Assembly (NCBI GenBank): GCA_945862495.1
Contig: CAMAYM010000006.1
Coordinates: 1-49,592 of the forward strand
DNA from: Bordetella parapertussis
GTDB taxonomy: Bacteria; Pseudomonadota; Gammaproteobacteria; Burkholderiales; Burkholderiaceae_B
Length of the DNA stretch: 49,592 nt
Direction: 5' to 3'
This document shows positions 8,857 through 17,909 of this stretch, piece by piece. A program made the position numbers and the translations under genes. Position 1 is the stretch's first letter; every line of letters starts with the position of its first letter. The notes under the pieces are model-generated. The model searched no databases. It was not told where the DNA came from and was given only the letters and a program-made list of their open reading frames with translations.

Positions 8857-11355
8857 TTAGCGTTTAAGTTTCGCGAACGCAGCAGCCATTGCGCCTTGGC
8901 CTGTAACCTCAGAAGCACTGTTGCGGCTTGGCTTGGCGTCACCTATGCCGCCTCCACTAGCCGCACCCCCCGAACCCCCTGAGCGATTCTTTCCTGAGGC
9001 TTGACCACGCGTCGCGCCTGCATTCATCGAGCGCGCAGGCGGAGCCTCGTCATTCAAACGCATCGTTAAGGCGATGCGTTTACGAGGAATATCGACCTCT
9101 TGTACACGGACGCTGACGGTTTGTCCCACACGCACAACATCACGTGGATCGGAGACAAATTTTTCTGCGAGTGCAGAGATGTGGACCAAGCCATCCTGAT
9201 GCACACCAATGTCGACAAAGGCGCCAAAGTTAGCGACGTTAGTGACAACACCTTCGAGAATCATCCCCGGTAGTAAATCATTGAGCGTCTCGACACCTTC
9301 TTTAAACGTTGCTGTCTTGAATTCTGGACGCGGGTCGCGACCGGGCTTTTCGAGTTCTAGCAAAATATCCCGCACGGTCGGCACACCAAAGCGCTCATCT
9401 GTAAATTCCGAAGGGGAGAGGCCTTTGAGTTTTTCGCGATTACCGATCACCTCTTTCATATCCGCCGCGATTTTTTTCAAAATGCGTTCCACCACAGGGT
9501 AAGCCTCTGGGTGAACAGAGGAGGCATCCAGAGGATTGTTGCCGTTGGGAATGCGCAAGAAGCCTGCCGCTTGTTCGAACGCCTTTTCGCCAAAGCGAGA
9601 GACTTCTTTGAGGGCGGCTCTGTTGGGAAAAACACCCTTGTCGTCGCGATAGGCCACAATATTTTTAGCCAAGGTGTTATTGAGACCTGAGACACGGGCT
9701 AACAGGGCTGCAGAGGCCGTATTGACATCAACACCTACTGCATTGACGCAGTCTTCGACAACGGCATCCAGAGAGCGTGCAAGCTCGCGCTGATTGAGGT
9801 CATGTTGATATTGACCCACACCGATCGCTTTTGGCTCGATCTTGACCAGCTCCGCCAAGGGGTCTTGTAAGCGTCGTGCAATCGAGGCGGCACCACGCAA
9901 GCTGACATCCAGGTCAGGAAATTCAAGCGCAGCCAGTTCAGAGGCTGAGTACACCGAAGCCCCCGCCTCAGAAACCACTACGCGGGTGAGGGTGAGGTCA
10001 GGTTGTGCGGCCATCAGATCTGCTACGAGTTTTTCTGTCTCGCGCGAAGCCGTGCCGTTACCAATTGCAACCAGCTCAATCTTGTGGCGGCGCGCAATTG
10101 CAGCCAGTGTTGCCAGAGACCCTGCTCGGTCGCGTCGCGGCTCAAAGGGGTAAACCGTTGCCGTTTCAACCAGCTTGCCAGTGTGATCAATCGCAGCAAC
10201 TTTAACGCCTGTCCGAATGCCTGGATCTAGGCCTAATACCGCTTTAGGACCTGCAGGTGCAGCGAGTAAGAGATCTTTGAGGTTGGCGGCAAACACACGA
10301 ATCGCTTCGGTCTCGGCACTTTCACGTAGCCGCGTGATCATTTCTGTTTCAAACATGGTTAACAGTTTGACGCGCCATGTCCAGCGTGCCACATCTGCCA
10401 GCCATTTTGCGCGAGGCGAAGGCGTCGCATCAAATAGATCTCTGCCCAATTTCAGGAATTGCGCCACGCGCTCGATGCAAGGATGCGGGACGAGAATGTC
10501 TTGGCTGGCTTCGAGACCAATGCGTAGCTCCAAAACAGCTTGTTGGCGGCCACGCAGCATGGCGAGCACGCGGTGCGAGGGAAGCGTACGGAGCGGTTCA
10601 TTAAACTCGAACCAGTCGCGGAAATTAGCACCTTCGGCTTCTTTGCCCTCGGCTACTTTGGAGTAGAGGTAGCCATGTGACCATAAATGCGTCCGCAGAT
10701 CGGCCAGTAAATCAGCATTTTCAGCATAGCGCTCTGCGAGGATGTCGCGCGCGCCATCAAGAGCTGTCTTGGCCTCCGAAATATTTGCATCCGGATTTAA
10801 ATATTGTACGGCCAGTACTGTGGGGTCGCAGCTCAGGTCTGCCAAAATAGCATCTGCGAGAGGCTCAAGCCCCGCTTCTCTGGCAATCTGAGCACGTGTA
10901 CGTCTCTTGACTTTAAAGGGCGCGTACAAATCTTCGAGTCGCTGTTTTGTGTCTGCTTGCTGGATAGATTTTTCCAGCTCGGGCGTCAGTTTTTGCTGTT
11001 CGGCAATAGAGGCCAAAATGGCGGCACGTCGCTCTTCGAGGTCGCGCAGGTAAAGCAGGCGTGTATCCAAATTTCTCAGTACGGTGTCGTCAAGACCTCC
11101 AGTGGCTTCCTTACGATAACGGGCGATAAACGGAATCGTTGCGCCGTCTTTGAGCAACTCAATTACCGCGGCAACTTGCTGCGGTTTGATGCTGAGCTCT
11201 TCAGCAAGTTGAGCCGTAATGCGAAGCTCGGCCTGAGCCGCTGTAACAGGGGCGGCAAACGTTGCAGAGGCTGCAGGCACGGTCGCAGCAGAAAGCGCCG
11301 CTGTCTCAAAAGGTTTTGCTGGCTGGGCGGGCTGCGGGGTCATTGAATCGCTCAT
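8857..11355 (-). CDS. tex: Tex-family RNA-binding transcription accessory protein
   Basis: Tex proteins are cytoplasmic, bind nucleic acid and affect transcription; the Bordetella pertussis protein was linked to toxin gene expression. With the start at 11355 the product has 832 residues. It shows the Tex N-terminal helical region (IPFIARYRKEATGGLDD), a YqgF/RNase H-like domain (VLGLDPGIRTGVKVA, ~370), helix-hairpin-helix motifs (~540-600, ASAALLARVSGLN) and an S1 domain (~690-765, GMILEGVVTNVANFGAFVDI). A Gly/Ser-rich basic tail follows. The start is uncertain: an upstream in-frame ATG at 11400 and another ATG at 11343 are possible, and none has a strong ribosome-binding site. It converges with trpS and diverges from the helicase. 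Confidence 0.94.
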   Translation of the reverse strand: MSDSMTPQPAQPAKPFETAALSAATVPAASATFAAPVTAAQAELRITAQLAEELSIKPQQVAAVIELLKDGATIPFIARYRKEATGGLDDTVLRNLDTRLLYLRDLEERRAAILASIAEQQKLTPELEKSIQQADTKQRLEDLYAPFKVKRRTRAQIAREAGLEPLADAILADLSCDPTVLAVQYLNPDANISEAKTALDGARDILAERYAENADLLADLRTHLWSHGYLYSKVAEGKEAEGANFRDWFEFNEPLRTLPSHRVLAMLRGRQQAVLELRIGLEASQDILVPHPCIERVAQFLKLGRDLFDATPSPRAKWLADVARWTWRVKLLTMFETEMITRLRESAETEAIRVFAANLKDLLLAAPAGPKAVLGLDPGIRTGVKVAAIDHTGKLVETATVYPFEPRRDRAGSLATLAAIARRHKIELVAIGNGTASRETEKLVADLMAAQPDLTLTRVVVSEAGASVYSASELAALEFPDLDVSLRGAASIARRLQDPLAELVKIEPKAIGVGQYQHDLNQRELARSLDAVVEDCVNAVGVDVNTASAALLARVSGLNNTLAKNIVAYRDDKGVFPNRAALKEVSRFGEKAFEQAAGFLRIPNGNNPLDASSVHPEAYPVVERILKKIAADMKEVIGNREKLKGLSPSEFTDERFGVPTVRDILLELEKPGRDPRPEFKTATFKEGVETLNDLLPGMILEGVVTNVANFGAFVDIGVHQDGLVHISALAEKFVSDPRDVVRVGQTVSVRVQEVDIPRKRIALTMRLNDEAPPARSMNAGATRGQASGKNRSGGSGGAASGGGIGDAKPSRNSASEVTGQGAMAAAFAKLKR

Positions 11356-11460
11356 AATTTTCGGAACTTTATCGATACGGCAAACGGATGATTTTGCCAC
11401 AACAGCTAAATCTGTCCTCTTTCAACGGGGTATGATCCGGCGTGTCCTTTGGTGTCCTTG

Positions 11461-13449
11461 ATGCAAGAACCTACAATTTCCGAGCTTTTCTCCCTTGATG
11501 GCCCGTTGGCTAGCCTATCTCCTGGCTTTCGCGTCCGCGCGTCGCAGATTGCGCTTGCACAAGCTGTCGAGCGAACGATTGCGGAGCGCTCAACACTTGT
11601 CGCGGAGGCGGGGACTGGCACAGGGAAAACGTGGGCATATTTAGTGCCTGCATTGCTGGGGGGTGGCAAGGTCCTTGTATCGACCGGCACCCGGACGCTG
11701 CAAGATCAATTATTTGCGCGTGATTTACCCAAGGTGCGAGAGGCCATGAGCCTACCGGCCTCGATTGCGTTGCTCAAGGGGCGGGGCAATTATGTTTGCC
11801 ATTACCACTTAGAACGACTCCAAGGAGAGGACCGCGCGTTGCATTCGCGCGGTGAGGTACAACAGTTGCGACACATTCAAACCTTCTCTCAGCAAAGCAG
11901 TACGGGCGATCGTGCTGATCTGCCGTCTGTGCCTGAGGATGCAGAGATTTGGCAGCGTGTTACCTCTACCCGTGAAAATTGTCTGGGACAGGATTGTCCC
12001 AACGTGCGGGATTGCTTTGTGCTCAAAGCGCGTCGTCAAGCCCAAGAGGCCGATGTGGTGGTGATCAATCACGCCTTGTTCATGGCGGATTTAATGTTGC
12101 GCGATGAGGGCATCACCGACTTACTGCCTGCAGCGGATACGGTGATTTTTGACGAAGCACATCAGCTGCCCGATACGGCGACGCGGTTTCTCGGCACGAG
12201 CGTGTCGACGCACCAATTAATTGATTTGTCCAAGCTTATTGAAACGGCAGGACTTGCTCATGCGCGGGAGTTGACCAATTGGTCCGAGCAAGCTCGCAGG
12301 CTTGAACACGCCACCAAAGAGCTCAGATTAAATTGTGCAGGTCTTGAAAAAATGCCTTCGCGTCGCGTGACCTTCGAAGCCTTTCCCTCCCCCGAGGGTT
12401 TTGATGGCGCGCGCGATGTATTGCAGACGGCATTGGATGAAATCGCCAGCATGCTTTCAAGCGTCGAGGAAAAGCATCCGGATTTGGCAGCGGCCGCCCG
12501 CAGTTGCCACGAAATCGCCGAGCGCTTGTCTGCGTGGGGCAAGCCTGGACGGTCTAGCCGAGCACCAGTTGAGGATGTCCAGCAGGTCGTGCGATGGGTT
12601 GAGTTAGGTTTGCATCATGTCCGCCTGCATGCAGCACCGCTCTCTGTCGCAGAGGCGTTTTCACGCTATCGGCAGGGTGGTCAAGCTTGGGTCTTTACTT
12701 CCGCGACCCTCTCCGTGCATGGAGACTTCTCTCATTTCACCTCGCGCCTGGGGCTTGAAAAAGCAGAGACTATGCGGATGGAGTCGCCGTTCGACTACGC
12801 CAACCAAGCACTACTTTTTGTTCCCAGGACACTACCTGCACCGCAATCACCCGAATTTTTGCCTGCGTTCGTTGACACGTTGATGCCGCTCATTCAGGCC
12901 AGTCAGGGTGGCGCCTTGGTATTGTGCACGACATTGCGCGCAGTAGAGCGTGTCGCGGGCTTACTTGCAGATGCCTACGATCAGCTCGGATTAACATGGC
13001 CCATCATGCGTCAGGGCAATGGCACGCGCAGAGATTTACTCGAGCGTTTCCGAACACTGGATCATGCGGTGTTGGTGGGAAGTGCAAGTTTTTGGGAGGG
13101 GATCGATGTGGCCGGTGATCGTCTCACGCTCGTGGCGATCGACAAACTTCCTTTTGCGCCACCTGATGATCCGGTTCTCGAAGCGCGTCTCAGAGCGTGC
13201 CGCAGTCGCGGCGGTAATCCGTTTATGGAATATCAGTTGCCTGAGGCTGCGATCGCCCTCAAACAGGGGGCAGGTCGTCTTATTCGAACGGAGACGGATT
13301 GGGGTGTGCTGATGGTGGGCGACACCCGTTTGGTAGATAAACCTTATGGCAAGCAGCTTTGGCGTGGCTTACCCCCTTTTGCAAGAACGCGTGACGTTGA
13401 AGAAGCCGTTGCTTTCTATCAACGCCACAACGAGGTGCCTGCCACTTAA
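11461..13449 (+). CDS. ATP-dependent DNA helicase, DinG/YoaA family
   Basis: A superfamily 2 helicase of the XPD/DinG iron-sulfur type, 662 residues from the ATG at 11461; TTG and GTG codons just upstream are less likely. Walker A AGTGTGKT (~50-57) and Walker B DEAH (231-234, VIFDEAHQLPD) are intact. Four cysteines between them (YVCHYHL at ~113, then CLGQDC and DC near 175-186) match the [4Fe-4S] ligand pattern of this family. The C-terminal helicase half contains LVGSASFWEGIDVAGDRL and QGAGRLIR, typical of DinG-like enzymes. Likely roles are unwinding of R-loops or damaged DNA. The size fits YoaA better than the ~716-residue E. coli DinG, but the two are hard to separate without alignment. 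Confidence 0.9.
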   Translation: MQEPTISELFSLDGPLASLSPGFRVRASQIALAQAVERTIAERSTLVAEAGTGTGKTWAYLVPALLGGGKVLVSTGTRTLQDQLFARDLPKVREAMSLPASIALLKGRGNYVCHYHLERLQGEDRALHSRGEVQQLRHIQTFSQQSSTGDRADLPSVPEDAEIWQRVTSTRENCLGQDCPNVRDCFVLKARRQAQEADVVVINHALFMADLMLRDEGITDLLPAADTVIFDEAHQLPDTATRFLGTSVSTHQLIDLSKLIETAGLAHARELTNWSEQARRLEHATKELRLNCAGLEKMPSRRVTFEAFPSPEGFDGARDVLQTALDEIASMLSSVEEKHPDLAAAARSCHEIAERLSAWGKPGRSSRAPVEDVQQVVRWVELGLHHVRLHAAPLSVAEAFSRYRQGGQAWVFTSATLSVHGDFSHFTSRLGLEKAETMRMESPFDYANQALLFVPRTLPAPQSPEFLPAFVDTLMPLIQASQGGALVLCTTLRAVERVAGLLADAYDQLGLTWPIMRQGNGTRRDLLERFRTLDHAVLVGSASFWEGIDVAGDRLTLVAIDKLPFAPPDDPVLEARLRACRSRGGNPFMEYQLPEAAIALKQGAGRLIRTETDWGVLMVGDTRLVDKPYGKQLWRGLPPFARTRDVEEAVAFYQRHNEVPAT

Positions 13450-13486
13450 GCCGCTGTTGCTTAACGTATCTCTTGTCAATACAGGT

Positions 13487-14335
13487 TTAGAACAAGCGCA
13501 AAGGATTCCAGGCGCTGTACTTGTCAGGAAAGCCTTTACTAATGAGTGTTGTCTTCGGAAAGTTTTGGAGCAACACGCGCTCAGCGTCGTTACGCAGATC
13601 CGTCATACCTAGCTTTTCATAGGACATCATCATGATGTAAAGCGCGGGCTCAGCGGCCGGTACACCCTGAAAGTCAGTAATGACGCTTTGTGCACGGCTA
13701 ATGGCCGCGACATAGGCATAGCGCTCGTAGTAAAAACGCGCGATGGTCATTTCGTTTTCTGCCATCGTGTTGACGAGCCAGTTCAGACGCTTGCGTGCAT
13801 CGGGTGTGTAACGGCTTTCTGGATATTGCTGCACCAACTCAGTAAAGGCGGCAAAGGATTGACGCAAGGCACGAACGTCACGCTCACCTGGATTTTGGCG
13901 GGTAAAGCTTGAGAAAACGGCGCTTGGGGGCGTGAAGTTCACCAGACCCTTGAGGTACAAGACGTAATCCATTGAAGGATTGCCTGGATACTGTTGCTGA
14001 AAGCGTGTCAGCGTTCCAATCGCAAGCTCTGGCTCTTTGTCTTTCCATTGACAATAGGCCAGATTGATTTGGGCCTGCTGAGCGTAGACGCCAAAAGGAA
14101 AGCGTGCCTCAACCGCAGCAAACCGTTCCTTGGCCACGCGCCAGTTAGCAGAGTTCATCTCTGTTTTGCCGTCTTGAAACAGTCGTTCGGCATTCCAGTT
14201 GGCGGTTGGGTCGTATTCTGGGGCCTTGGTCCCGCAACCCGCGATCAGCGCCAACGCGGCAAACATCAACAAAACCCGGCTGATCAATTGGCTCAGCGAG
14301 TGTGTAGGGATAAAAGAAAAGGTGGTGCGATCCAT
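13487..14335 (-). CDS. bamD: Outer membrane assembly lipoprotein BamD
   Basis: Essential lipoprotein of the beta-barrel assembly (BAM) machine, anchored to the inner leaflet of the outer membrane. The 282-residue product has a lipoprotein signal peptide with lipobox LIAGC (Cys34), then TPR-like repeats (WNAERLFQDGK..., YAQQAQINLAYCQW, YPESRYTPDARKR). The ATG at 14335 is preferred because AAGGA lies 10 bases upstream and a matching promoter places transcription start near 14364. An upstream GTG at 14368 would lie at or before that start. It is divergent from rluD, a neighbour relationship conserved in many proteobacteria. Confidence 0.95.
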   Translation of the reverse strand: MDRTTFSFIPTHSLSQLISRVLLMFAALALIAGCGTKAPEYDPTANWNAERLFQDGKTEMNSANWRVAKERFAAVEARFPFGVYAQQAQINLAYCQWKDKEPELAIGTLTRFQQQYPGNPSMDYVLYLKGLVNFTPPSAVFSSFTRQNPGERDVRALRQSFAAFTELVQQYPESRYTPDARKRLNWLVNTMAENEMTIARFYYERYAYVAAISRAQSVITDFQGVPAAEPALYIMMMSYEKLGMTDLRNDAERVLLQNFPKTTLISKGFPDKYSAWNPLRLF

Positions 14336-14370
14336 CACGAGATGATCCTTGGTGTTAGCATTCTCCACTG

Positions 14371-14399
14371 ATTATAAGACGAGTCGAAATGCCTGATAA
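14371..14399 (-). promoter_or_regulatory. Candidate sigma70 promoter for bamD
   Basis: Reading the minus strand, TTATCA (14399-14394) and a perfect TATAAT (14376-14371) are separated by 17 bases. Transcription would start near 14364 and give a ~29-base leader before the bamD ATG. The -35 hexamer lies within the first codons of rluD. Confidence 0.5.
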
Positions 14400-15345
14400 C
14401 CCTATTTCTGAAGATACCCTTCCAGACGACGAACCGCAGATTTTTCGGGTCACCGATGAAATGCCCCTGGAACGTCTCGATAAAGTGCTGGCGCAGCTGG
14501 TTCCTCAGCATTCCCGTAGCCGGATACAGACCTGGATTGAGCGTGGCCACGTGCTGATTAATGGCAAGATTGCTCGTGTGCGTCAGACCTTGCGTGAGGA
14601 TGACATCATTACGGTGTACGAGCAGCCCTCTCCAGAGGAGGGCGCCTTTAAACCCGAGCCTATCGCATTTGACGTGATGGGTGAAAGTCCGGATTGGATC
14701 GTTGTCAACAAGCCCGTCGGTTTGGTCACCCATCCCGGTGCCGGTAACTGGAGTGGTACGCTTTTAAACGGCTTACTCTATCGCTATCCAGAGCTGATCC
14801 AGGTGGCGCGCGCTGGCATTGTCCATCGTCTAGACAAGGACACTTCCGGTTTGTTGGTGGTGGCCAGAAATGAGGTGGCTCAGACACATTTGGTTCGACA
14901 ACTCCAAGCCCGCACGATGGGGCGCGAGTATCTCGCCCTTGCACATGGGCGTATGTTGGGTGTAGGAACCGTAGATCGTCCCATTGGTCGGGATCCTAGA
15001 GTGCCGGTGCGCATGGCGGTTGAGCGTCCAAGCGCGCCTAAAGCCGCCATCACGCATTACGCGCTGACGCGGGTGGGTGAGTATCACGACTCGAACATTT
15101 CTCAGGTCAGTTGTCGCTTGGAAACAGGACGTACCCATCAGATTCGTGTCCATTTGGCCAGCCTGGGTCACCCTCTGCTGGGTGATACGCAGTATGGGGG
15201 CCGGATCATCGGTGACGCTAATCGTCAGATGCTGCACGCCTTCCAGCTCCGCTTTGAGGACCCGACCTCTGGTGAAGAGGTGGCTTTTACTGCGCCACCT
15301 GCGGAGGATTTGTTGCGTGTTCAAGAGCAGATTCAATGGAAATAA
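14389..15345 (+). CDS. rluD: 23S rRNA pseudouridine synthase RluD
   Basis: RluA-family pseudouridine synthase, 318 residues; RluD modifies helix 69 of 23S rRNA (positions 1911, 1915 and 1917 in E. coli). An N-terminal S4 RNA-binding domain (~27-90, LERLDKVLAQLVPQHSRSRIQ) is followed by the catalytic domain with HRLDKDTSGLLVVA, where Asp149 is the catalytic aspartate, and GRTHQIRVHL. The length and S4 domain favour RluD over RluA. The divergent bamD and the overlapping pgeF downstream are the usual partners. The ORF overlaps the pgeF start by 10 bases. Confidence 0.95.
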   Translation: MPDNPISEDTLPDDEPQIFRVTDEMPLERLDKVLAQLVPQHSRSRIQTWIERGHVLINGKIARVRQTLREDDIITVYEQPSPEEGAFKPEPIAFDVMGESPDWIVVNKPVGLVTHPGAGNWSGTLLNGLLYRYPELIQVARAGIVHRLDKDTSGLLVVARNEVAQTHLVRQLQARTMGREYLALAHGRMLGVGTVDRPIGRDPRVPVRMAVERPSAPKAAITHYALTRVGEYHDSNISQVSCRLETGRTHQIRVHLASLGHPLLGDTQYGGRIIGDANRQMLHAFQLRFEDPTSGEEVAFTAPPAEDLLRVQEQIQWK

Positions 15346-16124
15346 GCCCACAACACCCTCTTGCTGTTGTACAGCCTGCGCGCGCCTGGCTAGGCGTCAG
15401 GGCGTTTTGTACAACGCGAGAAGGGGGCCTGGGTACAGCGCCTTTTGACACATTTAATCTAGGACTTGGGGCAGGCGATTCCCCAGAGGTCGTCTTAGCA
15501 AATAGGCAGCTGCTCAATCGAGCGCTTCCTTCTGAGCCTGTTTGGTTGAAACAAGTGCATGGTGTGCGTGTCGTCGATGCAGACGATCCGATGATTGTTG
15601 CATCTAATTTGAACGCTCCCGAGGCTGATGCGTCTGTGACGACTTGCCCAGAGCGGGTGTTAGCCGTGTTGACTGCGGATTGCCTCTCCGTTGTGGTTTC
15701 GGATGATCGTGGTTCAGTGCTAGGAGCCGCGCACGCAGGCTGGAAGGGTCTTGCTGCGGGCGTTCTCGAAGAAACGCTTGCGTTGATGCTTCTCAAGCAA
15801 CCCACAGCCACAGGATGGCGAGCTTGGATCGGTCCGGGTATCGGTGCGACGGCTTTTCAAGTTGGAGCAGATGTCCGGGATGCTTTTTCAGTGGAGCTTG
15901 CGTTGCAGCCTGACCTGTGTGTGGATGACCTATTGGTGGCTGAGCGCTGGAGACTTGATCTAGCGGGGCTTGCTCAACTGCGTCTTCATCGAATGGGTGT
16001 GAAAGAGGTTGAGCTAAGCCACTGGTGCACAGTTAACAATCCTAAGCAATTCTTTTCTTATCGTCGAGATCGTCAAACCGGACGGATGGCAACGGTGGCT
16101 TGGATGGTCTCGCCGAAATTATAA
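15336..16124 (+). CDS. pgeF: Peptidoglycan editing factor PgeF (laccase-domain protein)
   Basis: A 262-residue member of the YfiH/PgeF family, formerly called polyphenol oxidase. In E. coli it corrects misincorporated L-Ser in peptidoglycan precursors; homologues have also been reported as purine nucleosidases or laccases. The zinc-binding residues of the family are visible: TADCLSV (Cys ~116), HAGWKG (His ~133) and the C-terminal SHWCTVNN (His ~229), with RAWIGPGIG between. The start codon overlaps the rluD stop by 10 bases, indicating coupled translation. In many betaproteobacteria phaC follows this gene, as here. Confidence 0.92.
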   Translation: MEISPQHPLAVVQPARAWLGVRAFCTTREGGLGTAPFDTFNLGLGAGDSPEVVLANRQLLNRALPSEPVWLKQVHGVRVVDADDPMIVASNLNAPEADASVTTCPERVLAVLTADCLSVVVSDDRGSVLGAAHAGWKGLAAGVLEETLALMLLKQPTATGWRAWIGPGIGATAFQVGADVRDAFSVELALQPDLCVDDLLVAERWRLDLAGLAQLRLHRMGVKEVELSHWCTVNNPKQFFSYRRDRQTGRMATVAWMVSPKL

Positions 16125-16196
16125 ACACGGTTAAAAATCGTCAATCGACCCAGAGTATCGTTTAGCATCCGTTTCCCCTGATTGACATTCTGTCTA

Positions 16197-17864
16197 ATGC
16201 AGCGCAGGATTACTTCGCTACGTGCTGATAAAGGTCACGATTTGAATTTCCCATTTCCTGAAGGTTGGGTGCCTCCAGCCAGTCTCTCCCCCGAAGCACT
16301 CGCCGAGATCCAACATGATTTTTTGGAGGGATGGCAACGCATTTCAAAAGATGCGGCCGATGGTCATTTGACCCCACTCAAGGACAGACGTTTTGCGGCG
16401 TCGGCGTGGGCGAGCAGTCCACCACACTTAATGATGGCGCACTTGTATTTGCTTTCAGCAGACGCGATGAGCCGCATGGTGTCTGCTGCGACGGCAGAGC
16501 CAGAAGTAAAAAGCCGCTTAGAGTTTTCGATTAGCCAGTGGCTCGACGCCTTATCACCCGCTAATTTTCTTGCGACAAATCCAGAAGCACAGGCAGCCCT
16601 GGTTGACTCTGGGGGTGAGACGCTTGTGGCAGGCATGCAAAATCTGCTGTCGGACCTACAGAAAGGCCGTATTACCCAGACCGATGAGACTAAATTTAAG
16701 CTTGGTGAAAATGTTGCCACCACGCCAGGGTCGGTGGTGTTTCAAAACGCCTTTTTTCAGTTGCTTCAATACGCCCCGAGCACACCAACGGTGTTTCAAC
16801 GCCCGATCTTGCTGGTGCCCCCTTGCATCAATAAGTTTTACATTCTTGACCTACAGCCAGAAAACTCCTTGGTCCGCTACTTAAGCGAGCAAGGCTTTAC
16901 AGTCTTTTTAATGTCTTGGCGCAACCCGCTAGCAGAAGAGGCTGATGAGATGGCGCAGGCGACATGGGATGATTATTTAAAGCAGGGTATTCTAAAGGCT
17001 ATTGAAGTCACGCAAACGATCTCAAAACAGCCCCAAATCAACGCACTTGGTTTTTGTGTAGGCGGCACAATGCTCGCGACGGCACTGGCTGTAGCTGCTG
17101 CCCGTGGAGAGGAGCCGGTTGCGTCGGTCACGATGCTCACTGCCATGGTGGATTTCCATGACACGGGCACGCTCGGGGTGTTTGTGGATGAACAGCATGC
17201 AAAATTACGCGAAGGACAAATTGGCAGTGGTGGCTTGATGTCCGCCCGAGAACTGGGCTCGACCTTCTCATTTTTGCGCCCGAATGAACTCGTGTGGAAT
17301 TATGTTGTTTCGAATTATTTAAAAGGTCAAACGCCCGTCGCCTTTGATTTGCTATTTTGGAACAGCGACGGTACCAATTTATCGGGCCCGTTTTTCACTT
17401 GGTATTTTCGTCATACCTATTTAGAAAACAAACTCTGCCAGCCGGATGTGTTGACCTGTTGCGGCGTACCGATCGATATGCGCAAAGTGAATATTCCTGC
17501 GTTTATTTACGCTTCGCGCGAGGATCACATCGTGCCCTGGCGTTCGGCCTTTGCGACCTTGTCATTATTTTCTGGCGACAAGACGTTTGTGTTGGGAGCA
17601 TCTGGGCATATTGCAGGCGTGATTAATCCCCCTGCTAAAAATAAACGTAGTTATTGGGTGGGTACTGCTCAGGCGGATAGCAAGGATCCGGACAAGTGGG
17701 ATCAGCAGTCTGTCGAAAAGCCCGGTAGTTGGTGGCCAACTTGGGTCGAGTGGCTGAGCACACACAGCGGTAAGCGTGTGCGGGCGCCCAAGCAAGCTGG
17801 TCGAGCGCCGTATCAAGTGCTTGAGGCCGCACCAGGATCCTACGTTAAGGTCAGAGCAGTCTAA
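16197..17864 (+). CDS. phaC: Class I poly(3-hydroxyalkanoate) polymerase PhaC
   Basis: Polymerises 3-hydroxybutyryl-CoA into PHB at the granule surface. The 555-residue length fits class I single-subunit synthases. The lipase-like box GFCVGG carries nucleophile Cys287; the other triad members are Asp443 (EDHIVPW) and His471 (SGHIAG). The N-terminal PhaC domain (~90-270) and the alpha/beta-hydrolase core are both present. The start is uncertain: ATG at 16197 is preferred, but TTG at 16182 is in frame, and neither has a clear ribosome-binding site. It lies 72 bases after pgeF and 45 bases before phaB. Confidence 0.95.
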   Translation: MQRRITSLRADKGHDLNFPFPEGWVPPASLSPEALAEIQHDFLEGWQRISKDAADGHLTPLKDRRFAASAWASSPPHLMMAHLYLLSADAMSRMVSAATAEPEVKSRLEFSISQWLDALSPANFLATNPEAQAALVDSGGETLVAGMQNLLSDLQKGRITQTDETKFKLGENVATTPGSVVFQNAFFQLLQYAPSTPTVFQRPILLVPPCINKFYILDLQPENSLVRYLSEQGFTVFLMSWRNPLAEEADEMAQATWDDYLKQGILKAIEVTQTISKQPQINALGFCVGGTMLATALAVAAARGEEPVASVTMLTAMVDFHDTGTLGVFVDEQHAKLREGQIGSGGLMSARELGSTFSFLRPNELVWNYVVSNYLKGQTPVAFDLLFWNSDGTNLSGPFFTWYFRHTYLENKLCQPDVLTCCGVPIDMRKVNIPAFIYASREDHIVPWRSAFATLSLFSGDKTFVLGASGHIAGVINPPAKNKRSYWVGTAQADSKDPDKWDQQSVEKPGSWWPTWVEWLSTHSGKRVRAPKQAGRAPYQVLEAAPGSYVKVRAV

Positions 17865-17875
17865 GTTCAGTTCAA

Positions 17876-17888
17876 TGCATGTTGTGCA
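17876..17888. promoter_or_regulatory. TGCA-N5-TGCA element before phaB
   Basis: Two TGCA tetramers (17876-17879 and 17885-17888) five bases apart lie in the phaC-phaB gap, 22 bases before the phaB ATG. PhaR proteins are known in some bacteria to bind TGC/GCA-rich DNA, and a phaR gene lies downstream. The element is short and could be chance. Confidence 0.2.
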
Positions 17889-17909
17889 GGATAACCTCGG
17901 AGATTCAAT

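Noticed and set aside
11442..11459. Tandem GTGTCCTT repeats before the DinG/YoaA-type helicase gene
   Set aside because: Two 8-base copies in an 18-base stretch are short enough to be chance, and they have no known regulatory meaning.
16182..16187. TTGACA, a perfect -35 hexamer just before phaC
   Set aside because: No suitable -10 follows, and transcription from it would begin after the likely phaC start codon.
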